Below are positions 52,748-61,102 of a stretch of DNA of 64,000 bases, one piece after another (the first letter of the stretch is position 1; each line of letters starts with the position of its first letter). Made by a program: the position numbers and the translations under genes. Location: positions 993,501 through 1,057,500 of the forward strand of contig NZ_CP094971.1 of the NCBI RefSeq assembly GCF_022869825.1, read 5' to 3'. Origin of the DNA: Clostridium sp. BJN0001 (GTDB lineage Bacteria; Bacillota; Clostridia; Clostridiales; Clostridiaceae). Below the pieces are notes generated by a model, which saw only the letters and a list, made by a program, of their open reading frames with translations, searched no databases and was not told the DNA's origin.

Positions 52748-53602
52748 ATGGAATTTTATGATATGATTGACGAGATTAATGAATCTTTAAAAAATGAAAA
52801 ACTTGTAATTTTTGTAGGAGCAGGTGTTTCAAAGAATTCAGGTATACCAACATGGGGACAGATGGTTAGGACATTTGCAAAAAAGATAGGATATCCTGAT
52901 ATAAAACTTACAACAAATGACTACATAAAAATACCACAGTATTTTTATGTAGTTGATAAATCAGAAAATCACACAGAATATTATAAGACTTTAAAGGAAA
53001 TCGTTGATATCAATTGTGAACCTAATATTATTAATAAGCTAATATACAAAATTCATCCAAAGTATATAGTTACAACTAATTATGATAAACTTATGGATAA
53101 AGTTTCAACTGATTATGAAATAATAAAAAAAGATAAAGATCTTTTAAAGACTAAAGGAAATAATTATCTTATAAAAATGCATGGAGATGTGGATTATATA
53201 AGAGAAATAGTTTTTAAGGAAGACGACTATCTTCAATATTCAGAAACGCATAGACTTATGGAGATATTTATAAAATCACTTTTAATTGATCATATATTTT
53301 TATTTATTGGGTATTCATTAAATGATTATAATTTAAATACTTTTGTAAGCTGGATAGATTTTATAGCTAAAGAAATGAAAGTAAAAGAATCTATGCATAA
53401 AAATTTCTTTTTATCAAGTAGTATTCAAGCGGGAAAAGAATATTTAAAAACTTATTATGAGAGTAAAGGACTTCAAGTAATCGATATGTTCAATCTTCCA
53501 AAGAATGTGGAAAATGAAGTAAAAAAAATAAAACTTAAAGATGAGATAGGAAGAAGAACGTTTGCAGTCCTTAAGCTTTTAGATATAAAAAATAATTTAT
53601 AG
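52748..53602 (+). CDS. Stand-alone SIR2-domain protein (candidate NADase/defence gene)
   Basis: A 284-residue protein consisting of one SIR2-like domain. NAD-binding and catalytic motifs are present: FVGAGVSKNSGIPTWGQ (residues 22-38), TTNYDKLMD with N111 and D113, and H145 in LIKMHGDVD; the KEDDYLQYSE and FIGYSLNDYN segments are typical of the defence-type (SIR2_2) branch. It lacks the zinc-binding cysteines of true deacetylases. Such domains often act as NAD+-depleting effectors in phage defence, but no partner gene (for example Argonaute, STING or HerA) lies beside it. GAAGG precedes the ATG. Confidence 0.85.
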   Translation: MEFYDMIDEINESLKNEKLVIFVGAGVSKNSGIPTWGQMVRTFAKKIGYPDIKLTTNDYIKIPQYFYVVDKSENHTEYYKTLKEIVDINCEPNIINKLIYKIHPKYIVTTNYDKLMDKVSTDYEIIKKDKDLLKTKGNNYLIKMHGDVDYIREIVFKEDDYLQYSETHRLMEIFIKSLLIDHIFLFIGYSLNDYNLNTFVSWIDFIAKEMKVKESMHKNFFLSSSIQAGKEYLKTYYESKGLQVIDMFNLPKNVENEVKKIKLKDEIGRRTFAVLKLLDIKNNL

Positions 53603-53861
53603 AAGCTTTTTATTATATAAATAAAATTAATAAAAATGCATATATTAGTTATGAGGATAATATGATTCATATTTTATTAATAAATGTTCCTATATTAGAA
53701 TAAAAGACAAATTTTTTTGTTTAATTTTATATATTTTAGAATTTACCCTTTATTTTTAGTGTGAAAATGAATTATAATAGATTATGTTAGAGTGTATGCA
53801 TTTTGTATATTTGTATATCTTATCTTATTAAAATAAATTGTACGGAGAGATGAAGAATATT

Positions 53862-54425
53862 ATGAAAAGATTAATTTTAGTTACATCACCACCAGCTTGT
53901 GGTAAAACTTTTATATCAAAAGAAATATCTAAAGCACTTAAACCTATTGTATATCTTGATAAAGATACCTTAATTGGTTTATCTAATCAAGTTTTTAAAG
54001 TCGCAGGAGAAGAAAACAATAGAAGTTCTGATTTCTTTGAAAAATATATAAGAAATACTGAATATGAAGTAGTTATTGCTCTTGCAATGGAAGCGCTTGA
54101 CTATTGTGATACAGTACTTATAAATGCACCATTTACAAGAGAAATAAGAGATCTTGATTATATGGATAAATTCAAAAAGAAATTAGCAGAAAAAGACTGT
54201 AAGCTTGTTTTAATTTGGGTTGAAACAGATAAAGAAGTATGTCATCAGAGAATGATTGAACGTAATTCATCAAGAGATACTTGGAAACTTGCAAACTGGG
54301 ATGAATATATATCAAAATGTAATTTTGAAAAACCAGTTGGAATTCCAGAACTTAGAGTATTCAAGAATTCATCTATGGAAGAGTTTAATGAATCTATGGC
54401 TCAGCTTGTTAAAGACTTTAAATAA
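53862..54425 (+). CDS. AAA_33-type P-loop kinase-like protein
   Basis: A 187-residue P-loop protein. Walker A is TSPPACGKTFISKE near the start; DKDTLIGL resembles a second nucleotide-monophosphate-kinase motif and VLIWVETDKEVCHQRMIERNSSRD is a lid-like arginine-rich segment. It belongs to the loose AAA_33/zeta-toxin-like kinase group; substrate unknown. ATG 53862 fits GGAGAG at 53844-53849; an upstream ATG at 53850 directly abuts that site. Single-gene unit with terminator. Confidence 0.75.
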   Translation: MKRLILVTSPPACGKTFISKEISKALKPIVYLDKDTLIGLSNQVFKVAGEENNRSSDFFEKYIRNTEYEVVIALAMEALDYCDTVLINAPFTREIRDLDYMDKFKKKLAEKDCKLVLIWVETDKEVCHQRMIERNSSRDTWKLANWDEYISKCNFEKPVGIPELRVFKNSSMEEFNESMAQLVKDFK

Positions 54426-54430
54426 TAAAA

Positions 54431-54463
54431 AAAGACTTGCGTTAAAATGCAGGTCTTTTTTTA
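54431..54463 (+). terminator. Intrinsic terminator of the P-loop kinase-like gene
   Basis: AAAGAC-TGC pairs with GCA-GTCTTT around an 8-nt loop and is followed by T7. It lies about 5 bp after the stop. Confidence 0.85.
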
Positions 54464-54481
54464 TTTACGTTACAAATAGTA

Positions 54482-54519
54482 TCGATACAATTGCTATAAA
54501 ATGTATCGAATGATATAAT
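54482..54519 (+). promoter_or_regulatory. Promoter of the ECF S-component gene with an overlapping palindrome
   Basis: TTGCTA (54491-54496) and TATAAT (54514-54519) are 17 bp apart. The arms TCGATACA (54482-54489) and TGTATCGA (54502-54509) straddle the -35 element, an arrangement expected of a repressor operator. Confidence 0.6.
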
Positions 54520-54556
54520 AATCCTCGTTATAATAATTAAGGGGGTTATTTATTAA

Positions 54557-55153
54557 ATGAATAATATGAATATTAAACTTAAAAAAATAGTTTTAACTGG
54601 TCTTTTTGCAGCACTTGCATTTGTATCATTTACTTTTTTTCAAATAAAGATACCAGTTCCTGGAGGAGATGCTACATCGATTCATATAGGAAATGCATTT
54701 TGTGTTTTAGCTGCACTTATTCTTGGAGGATTCTATGGGGGACTTTCAGGAGCTATAGGACTTACAATATCTGATATGCTTGATCCTGTATACATACTTG
54801 GAGCACCTAAAACATTTGTTTTAAAATTTTGTATAGGACTTATTACAGGAATTGTTGCCCATAAGATAGCTAAAATAAATGAAAGTAGTGATAAAAATTA
54901 TATTTTTAAATGGAGTGTTATAGCATCAATAAGTGGACTTGCATTTAACGTTATTTTTGATCCACTTGTTGGATATTTTTACAAGCAGTATGTATTAGGA
55001 CAGCCTCAAAATGCTGCAAAGATACTTGCTAAGATAAATGGAATTGCGACATTAATAAATGCTATTATTTCAGTAATTCTTGTTGCAATTATTTATAATG
55101 TGTTAAGACCAACACTTGAAAAAGTAGGTATGATATTAAAAGATAACAAGTAG
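54557..55153 (+). CDS. ECF transporter S-component (substrate unknown)
   Basis: A 198-residue membrane protein with about six helices. The N-terminal LTGLFAALAFVSFTFFQIKIPVPGG and the NAFCVLAALILGGFYGGLSGAIGLTISDML segment, containing the small-residue helix that docks to the ECF T-component, are typical of vitamin S-components. The shared energising module (EcfAA'T) is not in the window. GGGGG precedes the ATG. The palindrome in its promoter should reflect the regulator of its vitamin, which I cannot name. BioY at 60533 is a separate S-component. Confidence 0.85.
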   Translation: MNNMNIKLKKIVLTGLFAALAFVSFTFFQIKIPVPGGDATSIHIGNAFCVLAALILGGFYGGLSGAIGLTISDMLDPVYILGAPKTFVLKFCIGLITGIVAHKIAKINESSDKNYIFKWSVIASISGLAFNVIFDPLVGYFYKQYVLGQPQNAAKILAKINGIATLINAIISVILVAIIYNVLRPTLEKVGMILKDNK

Positions 55154-55167
55154 ATTTGAGATCTAAT

Positions 55168-55205
55168 AAAAGGACAATTAGCGTTTATGTTAATTGTCCT
55201 TTTTC
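55168..55205 (+). terminator. Intrinsic terminator of the ECF S-component gene
   Basis: AAAAGGACAATTA / TAATTGTCCTTTTT with a 10-nt loop and T tail, 15 bp after the stop. Confidence 0.88.
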
Positions 55206-55328
55206 CATATAAATATACAAAATTTATTAATAAACAAAGAAAAATATGTTAAAATATCATTGATTTAATGAAATGTATTATACGCAAAATTATTAAATAT
55301 AATTAATAACTAAAGAGGTGCTAAAATT

Positions 55329-56534
55329 TTGAAGAAGGTAATAGAATACCCTGAATATGTTGAAAAATTTAAATGTATAGGAGGCAGCTGTGAAGACAGT
55401 TGTTGTATTGGCTGGGATGTTGATATAGATAAAAGCACATTTAAAAGCTATTTTAAAGTAAAAAATGAAGAAATGAAAAATAAGTTCTGTAAGTATGTTC
55501 ATAATAATACTGAGTTTGAAAATAAAGACATTGATTATGGAAAGATGAAATTACTAAAAGGAAAAAGATGTCCTTTTTTAGACGACAATAATTACTGCAT
55601 TATATTTTCTAAAGTAGGAGAAGAATACTTATCAAATGTATGTACATTTTTTCCAAGAACATTAAATAAAATAGAAGAAAATTATGAAATAAGTCTAGAC
55701 GTCTCATGCCCTGAAGCATCAAGACTCGTACTTTTAAATGAAGATGGAATAAAATTTAAAAAAGAAAAGATGAATCTTAATAAATATATTTTATCGTGTG
55801 ATATAAACTTTAATGGAAAAAAAGATACAAATATAGAATACTTAATGAAAGCTAGAAAAAAGAGCATTGAAATAATACAAAAAAGGGAATTTACTTTAAG
55901 AGAAAGACTCATATTTTTAGGTGATTTTTTAGAAAAACTTGAAGATACATTAGAAAATAATATATTAAATACTGATAATTTCATTGATACATATAGTATA
56001 AAAAATATTAAAGGATATAGTTTAAATGATAAAAATTATATAATGCAAGTAGTCTTTTATAAAAATTTAATAGAATTTTTAGATGTAGATAATGAAGTTG
56101 ACAGCAAGAAATTTATAGAAAATACTGAAAATGCATTAAAAGGATTTAAAATAAATAAAGATAGTAATATAACTAAGGATTCTGTAGAGTATGTAGAATA
56201 TTTTAAAGAATATCAAAAGAATTTTCTCTGCAGTAGAGAATATATATTTGAAAACTATATAGTTAATTTTATGTATCAGAATTTATTCCCATTTTCTGAG
56301 ACAGAGTCTCCGCTTGATGGTTATGTAATGCTTATATTAAGAGTATCTCTTATGAGATTTTATCTTACAGGGTTATTCTTATATAATAAACAGGAATCAG
56401 ACGATAATATCGTTAAATTTATTCAAAACTTTTCAAAAACTTTGGAACATCATAAAACATATTTAATAGATATTTTAACTTACATAAAGGATAAAGAGTT
56501 TGATAATATAGAATTTATAAAGAGCTTAATTTAA
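55329..56534 (+). CDS. fliB: FliB-like protein (flagellin lysine-N-methylase family)
   Basis: A 401-residue cytosolic protein. The N-terminal cysteine pattern FKCIGGSCEDSCCIGWDV, then CPFLDDNNYCIIF and LSNVCTFFPRTL, is the signature of the FliB family, annotated as flagellin lysine-N-methylases and containing a cysteine-ligated metal or Fe-S site. The start is a TTG at 55329, 8 bp after AGAGGTG. No flagellin or other flagellar gene is in the window, so the target is uncertain; the next genes are chemotaxis and c-di-GMP related. Moderate confidence in function, high in family. Confidence 0.82.
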   Translation: MKKVIEYPEYVEKFKCIGGSCEDSCCIGWDVDIDKSTFKSYFKVKNEEMKNKFCKYVHNNTEFENKDIDYGKMKLLKGKRCPFLDDNNYCIIFSKVGEEYLSNVCTFFPRTLNKIEENYEISLDVSCPEASRLVLLNEDGIKFKKEKMNLNKYILSCDINFNGKKDTNIEYLMKARKKSIEIIQKREFTLRERLIFLGDFLEKLEDTLENNILNTDNFIDTYSIKNIKGYSLNDKNYIMQVVFYKNLIEFLDVDNEVDSKKFIENTENALKGFKINKDSNITKDSVEYVEYFKEYQKNFLCSREYIFENYIVNFMYQNLFPFSETESPLDGYVMLILRVSLMRFYLTGLFLYNKQESDDNIVKFIQNFSKTLEHHKTYLIDILTYIKDKEFDNIEFIKSLI

Positions 56535-56568
56535 AATGTTTTTTTATGATATATATAACATTTAAAAT

Positions 56569-56594
56569 AGGGAAGCGTATTTTTCGCTATCCCT
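56569..56594. other. Stable hairpin in the intergenic region before cheV
   Basis: AGGGAAGCG pairs with CGCTATCCCT (one bulge) around a 7-nt loop, 35 bp after the FliB-like stop. No T run follows, so it is not a standard terminator; the rest of the 270-bp gap is AT-rich with no gene. Confidence 0.4.
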
Positions 56595-56808
56595 TACATA
56601 AGGATAATAAATTTTAACAGCATAGTATACAATATAATTAAATAGTATAGAAAATATTACTAAAAAATGATATAATATATATATGATATATATAGGTTTT
56701 ATAATATCATTTAAAATATTAATGAAATCTGAAAACAATTACATATAAAATTTAAATAAAAAAATATATAATTTAATTAGGACGATGAATATACTAGGGG
56801 GAGATAAA

Positions 56809-57717
56809 ATGGAGAATGAAATACTATTAGAATCTGGAACTGGAGAGTTAGAAATAATAGATTTTTTAGTGAATGGTAACAGATATTCAATAAATGTTGT
56901 AAAAGTAAAAGAAGTTATTGAGATGCCTTATGATACTTTAACAAGACTTCCTGATCCAAAGCCTGAAATTGCAGGACTAATTTTATGCAGAGATCAGATC
57001 CTTACATTAATTGATTTAAAGTATATTTTATCAAAGAAACATACAGAAAAATTAGGTGCAAAGGTAATTATATGTGAATTTAACAGGGTAAAGGTAGCAT
57101 TTAATATTGATGATATAGTTGCAGTAAATAGAATTAAGTGTGAAGAAATAAGAAAACCAGATGATTTATCAGAAAACAGTCTTGCTGTTGGGAATATATT
57201 AATTGATGGTAAGGTATCTATAATGCTTGACTTTGAAAAAATTGTCACTGATATTTGTCCATCTTCTGGAATTAGTGAAGACAGACTTGTAAAAGTAGAG
57301 TATAAAGATAGATCAAATATAAAATTATTGTTAGCTGATGATTCTGCACTAATACGTAAATTATTAAAAGATACTTTAATAAAAGCTGGATTTAAAAATA
57401 TGACAGTTTTTGATGATGGTAAGCAGGCTTATAATTATTTATTAGAGCTTAAAGAAAATAAAAAAGAAAACTTTACAGATGATGCTGAGCTTTTAATTAC
57501 TGATATTGAAATGCCTCAGATGGATGGACTTACATTAACAAGAAAGATAAAGGAAGATCCTATTTTAGGAAAACTTCCAGTTGTTATATTCTCATCTCTT
57601 ATTACTGATGAGCTAAGACATAAAGGTGAATCAGTTAAGGCTGATGCACAGTTAAGTAAGCCAGATGTAGAAAAGCTTGTTAATGTAATTGATAAATTAC
57701 TTGAGAATAAAAGATGA
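56809..57717 (+). CDS. cheV: CheV-type chemotaxis adaptor (CheW domain plus receiver)
   Basis: A 302-residue two-domain protein. Residues about 10-150 form a CheW domain (FLVNGNRYSINVVKVKEVIEMP, RLPDPKPEIAGLILCRDQILTLIDLKYIL); about 170-300 form a response-regulator receiver with LLADDSALIRKLL, the phospho-acceptor D in LLITDIEMPQMDG, FSS and the K in LSKPDV. CheV couples chemoreceptors to CheA and tunes adaptation. ATG 56809 follows GGGGGAGA; the in-frame ATG at 56785 lacks a good site. The next gene starts 31 bp on. Confidence 0.92.
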   Translation: MENEILLESGTGELEIIDFLVNGNRYSINVVKVKEVIEMPYDTLTRLPDPKPEIAGLILCRDQILTLIDLKYILSKKHTEKLGAKVIICEFNRVKVAFNIDDIVAVNRIKCEEIRKPDDLSENSLAVGNILIDGKVSIMLDFEKIVTDICPSSGISEDRLVKVEYKDRSNIKLLLADDSALIRKLLKDTLIKAGFKNMTVFDDGKQAYNYLLELKENKKENFTDDAELLITDIEMPQMDGLTLTRKIKEDPILGKLPVVIFSSLITDELRHKGESVKADAQLSKPDVEKLVNVIDKLLENKR

Positions 57718-57748
57718 ATTTAAAGCTTGTTTAGGGGAAGTATGCTTT

Positions 57749-60295
57749 ATGGATAAAAATCGTGGTAAAGAAAAAATTGAGAATCTTCTTTCACAATTTA
57801 GTAATAAAAATTTAATGATTAAGTTAATGAATACATATGATATAATATATGAACTTAACATAAATGAAGATAAGTATAGATTATTTAAAATTAATCCTGA
57901 GAATAACTTAAGAATCAGACAAAATGGTTCATATAATGAATTTATTTTACGTTTGATTAAAAGAGCATCAGAAGATTGTGATAAAAAGGTAATAAAAGAT
58001 AATCTTTCATTTGAACATTTAAAATATAAACTTGAGATGAATAATTACTCTTATTGTGAAGCACATATATCAAATAGGGATACAAAAAAATGCTTTTTGT
58101 ATTCATTTTTAAACATAAGATTATTAAATAATGGTCATATAACTTCTATATGTTTTGTAAAAAACTTAAGCAGTGTAAAAGAAAATAGCGATAGTATTTT
58201 GAGTTATTCAAAACAGCTGAATTTTATTTTAAAAAAATCATATTCATTTATTTTATCTGTAGATATAAATAAAAAAACATATTATTATCAAAATTTTGAT
58301 AACAATATCAACATAGATAGTGTTAAAAATAAATTGGCTTACGATGATTTTATTATTTATATGGCTGAAAAGACAGTTTATGCAGATGATAGAGACATAT
58401 TTTATGATACATTAAAAATGAAAAATATAGAGATGCATTTTTCAAATACTAAAAATGAGATGAATTTTAATTATAGAGCTATTAAAGGTAAAAGCGGATA
58501 TATATGGAAAACTGCAACGTGCATTTTAATTCCAAGTTCTTCTAAAGATAAGAAAATTATATTTATATTAAGCAAAAATATCGATGATATATATACAAAA
58601 AACTTTTTAAATAACTGTATAGATGAAAATAGAAAAGATGATATTTTTGTAGAAAATAAAGATTTGGTTATTTTTGAACAGGATTATGTTGAAAATAAAG
58701 GATATATAATTCAGCAGGGAAATAATAGGTTCCCTATAAAACAAACAAGCAATAATATAATTTATGATATATTAAATTCAGGTGTTATATGCGAAGCAGA
58801 TCTTGATAATTTTACTAGAGTTTTAAGAGGAAGTTTAACTGATAATAATGATAATCAAGTAATCTGTAGAATAAGAAATGTATTTGGAATTTATGAATGG
58901 TGCATGGTATGCTTTATTTATGTTAAAGATATGGACGGAAAAATATTAAAACTCATTGGAACATTAAAAGACATGCATGAATCTATGGACAGATATAGAG
59001 GTCTTAAATTTAAAACAGAATGTGATTTATTAACTGGTCTTGCAAATTCAGAGCAGTTTACAACAAAAGTTAAAGAAGTTTTGAGGAAAAGACTTCCTGA
59101 GACATATGCTATAATTTCCTTTGACATTAATAATTTTAAAGTTATTAATGAGTTATATGGAATGGAAATGGGAAATCAAGTACTTATCTTTGTGGCAAAG
59201 ATTTTAGATGATATTTTAGGTGATGATAAAATAGTAGCAAGATTTTCAAATGATTTCTTCTATATATTTACAGACTATGATAAAGAGGATGAACTCGTAA
59301 ATTTAGTAGAAACAATTGCAAAAAGACTTCATGACTTTAGCAGCAAATTTACTATAACAGTTTCTTTTGGAATTTATAAGATTACTAATTTGAAACATGA
59401 AATAAGTGGAATGTGCGACAGAGCTAATCTTGCCAAAAAAGAAATTAAAGGTAATATAGTTCATTTATACTCGTTTTATGATGCAACAATAAGAACAAAA
59501 ATATTAGAAGATAGAGATATAGAAAATAAAATGGAGAATGCTTTAAAAAGTAATCAATTTTTAATGTATCTTCAGCCTAAATATAATATTGAAAGTTCAG
59601 AAATAATTGGAGCAGAAGCATTAGTACGATGGAATGATCCTGAAAAAGGATTAGTATATCCATATAAATTCATACCATTATTTGAGAAAAATGGTTTTGT
59701 AGTAAATGTAGATAGATTTATATGGGAACAGGCATGTAAAACAATAAGAAATTGGATTGATATGGGATATAAGCCTGTTCCTATTTCGGTTAATGTATCA
59801 AGGCTTCATATATACAATACAAAATTTATTGCATTTGTTAAAGGATTGCTTAAAAAGTATGATATATCTACAAATCTTTTAGAACTTGAAGTTACTGAGA
59901 GTGCTCTTTTTGAGAAACAGGATGAATTTAACAAAGTTCTTTCAAAATTGAAAGAAGAAGGATTTGTTCTTGAAATGGACGATTTTGGATCTGGTTATTC
60001 GTCACTTAATATGCTTAAAGACTCACCTGTTGATGTTGTAAAGATTGATAGAGAGTTCTTAAATGAAGTCATGGAAAGCAAAAGAGGAAAGAGTATAATA
60101 TCACACACAATATCTATGATAAATGATATAGGGCTTAGAGTAGTTGCTGAAGGGGTAGAAAATAAATTACAGGCAGACTTCTTACTAAATTGTGGATGCA
60201 ATATTGCACAAGGGTATTATTATTCAAAGCCTATTACGGTATCAGAATTTGAAAAGAAGCTTAAAAAAACAAAAAATAATGCTACATTTTTGTAG
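57749..60295 (+). CDS. Degenerate GGDEF / EAL protein (probable c-di-GMP phosphodiesterase)
   Basis: An 848-residue protein. The N-terminal ~430 residues are poorly recognisable, with a PAS-like segment just before the GGDEF domain (VICEADLDNFTRVLRG to LIGTLKDMHE). The GGDEF domain begins DLLTGLANSEQF but its signature is SNDFF at 500-504 instead of GGDEF, so cyclase activity is unlikely. The EAL domain is intact: E623-A-L, NVSRLH, ELEVTESALFE, DDFGSGYSSL, VKIDREFL, VAEGVE, QGYYYSKP. It should degrade c-di-GMP. ATG 57749 follows AGGGGAAG. Cytosolic; it follows cheV closely, so motility control is likely. Confidence 0.9.
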   Translation: MDKNRGKEKIENLLSQFSNKNLMIKLMNTYDIIYELNINEDKYRLFKINPENNLRIRQNGSYNEFILRLIKRASEDCDKKVIKDNLSFEHLKYKLEMNNYSYCEAHISNRDTKKCFLYSFLNIRLLNNGHITSICFVKNLSSVKENSDSILSYSKQLNFILKKSYSFILSVDINKKTYYYQNFDNNINIDSVKNKLAYDDFIIYMAEKTVYADDRDIFYDTLKMKNIEMHFSNTKNEMNFNYRAIKGKSGYIWKTATCILIPSSSKDKKIIFILSKNIDDIYTKNFLNNCIDENRKDDIFVENKDLVIFEQDYVENKGYIIQQGNNRFPIKQTSNNIIYDILNSGVICEADLDNFTRVLRGSLTDNNDNQVICRIRNVFGIYEWCMVCFIYVKDMDGKILKLIGTLKDMHESMDRYRGLKFKTECDLLTGLANSEQFTTKVKEVLRKRLPETYAIISFDINNFKVINELYGMEMGNQVLIFVAKILDDILGDDKIVARFSNDFFYIFTDYDKEDELVNLVETIAKRLHDFSSKFTITVSFGIYKITNLKHEISGMCDRANLAKKEIKGNIVHLYSFYDATIRTKILEDRDIENKMENALKSNQFLMYLQPKYNIESSEIIGAEALVRWNDPEKGLVYPYKFIPLFEKNGFVVNVDRFIWEQACKTIRNWIDMGYKPVPISVNVSRLHIYNTKFIAFVKGLLKKYDISTNLLELEVTESALFEKQDEFNKVLSKLKEEGFVLEMDDFGSGYSSLNMLKDSPVDVVKIDREFLNEVMESKRGKSIISHTISMINDIGLRVVAEGVENKLQADFLLNCGCNIAQGYYYSKPITVSEFEKKLKKTKNNATFL

Positions 60296-60306
60296 CATTA
60301 TTTTTC
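60272..60306. terminator. Bidirectional terminator after the GGDEF/EAL gene
   Basis: Perfect 14-bp arms AAAAATAATGCTAC / GTAGCATTATTTTT with a 6-nt loop. The stop codon of the EAL gene lies inside the right arm and the small minus-strand gene at 60306 abuts it. Confidence 0.88.
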
Positions 60307-60482
60307 TACTCATTTAAAAGTTTTTTTAATTTATTTTGAGTAAGCCATAATTTTTTTTGTTTCCTATTTAATGATACCATTTTATTTTTTATGTTTTTAT
60401 TTTTATCTATCATATCTTTGTAATATGAATCTGCAATATTTAATGCGTCTTGTATAACAATAAGCTCGTCATTTGTAAACAT
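60306..60482 (-). CDS. Small unrecognised protein (58 residues)
   Basis: A short frame that is easily missed: AAAGGAG lies 8 bp before ATG 60482, and it is read to a TAG next to the shared terminator. The product begins MFTNDELIVIQDALNIADSYY and ends in a lysine-rich, probably helical tail (KMVSLNRKQKKLWLTQNKLKKLLNE in pieces). It is a single helical hairpin in appearance, soluble, with no cysteine. It is separated from bioY by 50 bp and could be cotranscribed with bioB-bioY. Function unknown. Confidence 0.7.
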   Translation of the reverse strand: MFTNDELIVIQDALNIADSYYKDMIDKNKNIKNKMVSLNRKQKKLWLTQNKLKKLLNE

Positions 60483-60532
60483 AACTGCATCTCCTTTAAA
60501 GTAATGTTATATTTACTTTATTTTAACACATC

Positions 60533-61078
60533 TTATATTAAATTTAAAAGTTCTAATCTTTTTCTTACTTTAATTCCTACAATTGATGCGACAATGATTT
60601 TTATTAAATCGCCTGGAATAAATGGAAATACACCCATAACAAGAGCTTTATTAAAAGACAGTTTAAGCTGCATAGAAAGCCATGCTGTACCAAATAAATA
60701 GCATACTGCAGTACCAAGAATCATTCCAATAATACAAATATAAATTTTATTTTCAAATTTTTCAATAAATAGTCCTGATATAAATGCCATAAATAAGAAT
60801 CCAATAAGATATCCACCTGTTGGTCCAGCTATGCCTGAAAGTCCACCTGAGAAACCTGCGAATACAGGAAGTCCTATAGACCCAATTAAAAGGTAAATAA
60901 GAACACTTAGAGTACTTTTTTTTGCACCTAAAATACATGCACTAAAATATATTGCAAGATTTGCAAATGAAATTGGTGTAGGGGTAAAGGGAAGAGGTAT
61001 TGAGAAAGGTGCTGCTACACATATTAAAGCAGTTAAAACACCTATAATTGTAATGTTTTTTACTTTTGAATCGTTCAT
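60533..61078 (-). CDS. bioY: Biotin ECF transporter S-component BioY
   Basis: A 181-residue membrane protein with about six helices. The BioY pattern PFSIPLPFTPTPISFANLAIYFSACILG and GPTGGYLIGFLFMAF are clear. Takes up biotin with the general ECF module. ATG 61078 fits the AAGGAGA at 61090-61096; the ATG at 61102 lies upstream of that site. It follows bioB in the same minus-strand operon, which has a BirA operator. Confidence 0.94.
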   Translation of the reverse strand: MNDSKVKNITIIGVLTALICVAAPFSIPLPFTPTPISFANLAIYFSACILGAKKSTLSVLIYLLIGSIGLPVFAGFSGGLSGIAGPTGGYLIGFLFMAFISGLFIEKFENKIYICIIGMILGTAVCYLFGTAWLSMQLKLSFNKALVMGVFPFIPGDLIKIIVASIVGIKVRKRLELLNLI

Positions 61079-61102
61079 AATAATATAAATCTCCTTTTTC
61101 AT

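Noticed and set aside
52748..54425. A two-gene defence system of the SIR2 protein and the P-loop kinase-like gene
   Set aside because: They are about 260 bp apart with a separate ribosome site and probably separate promoter, and the kinase-like protein does not resemble a known SIR2 partner.
56569..56594. c-di-GMP riboswitch before cheV
   Set aside because: The hairpin is a single stem without the conserved GEMM junction sequences; nothing else in the gap fits the motif.
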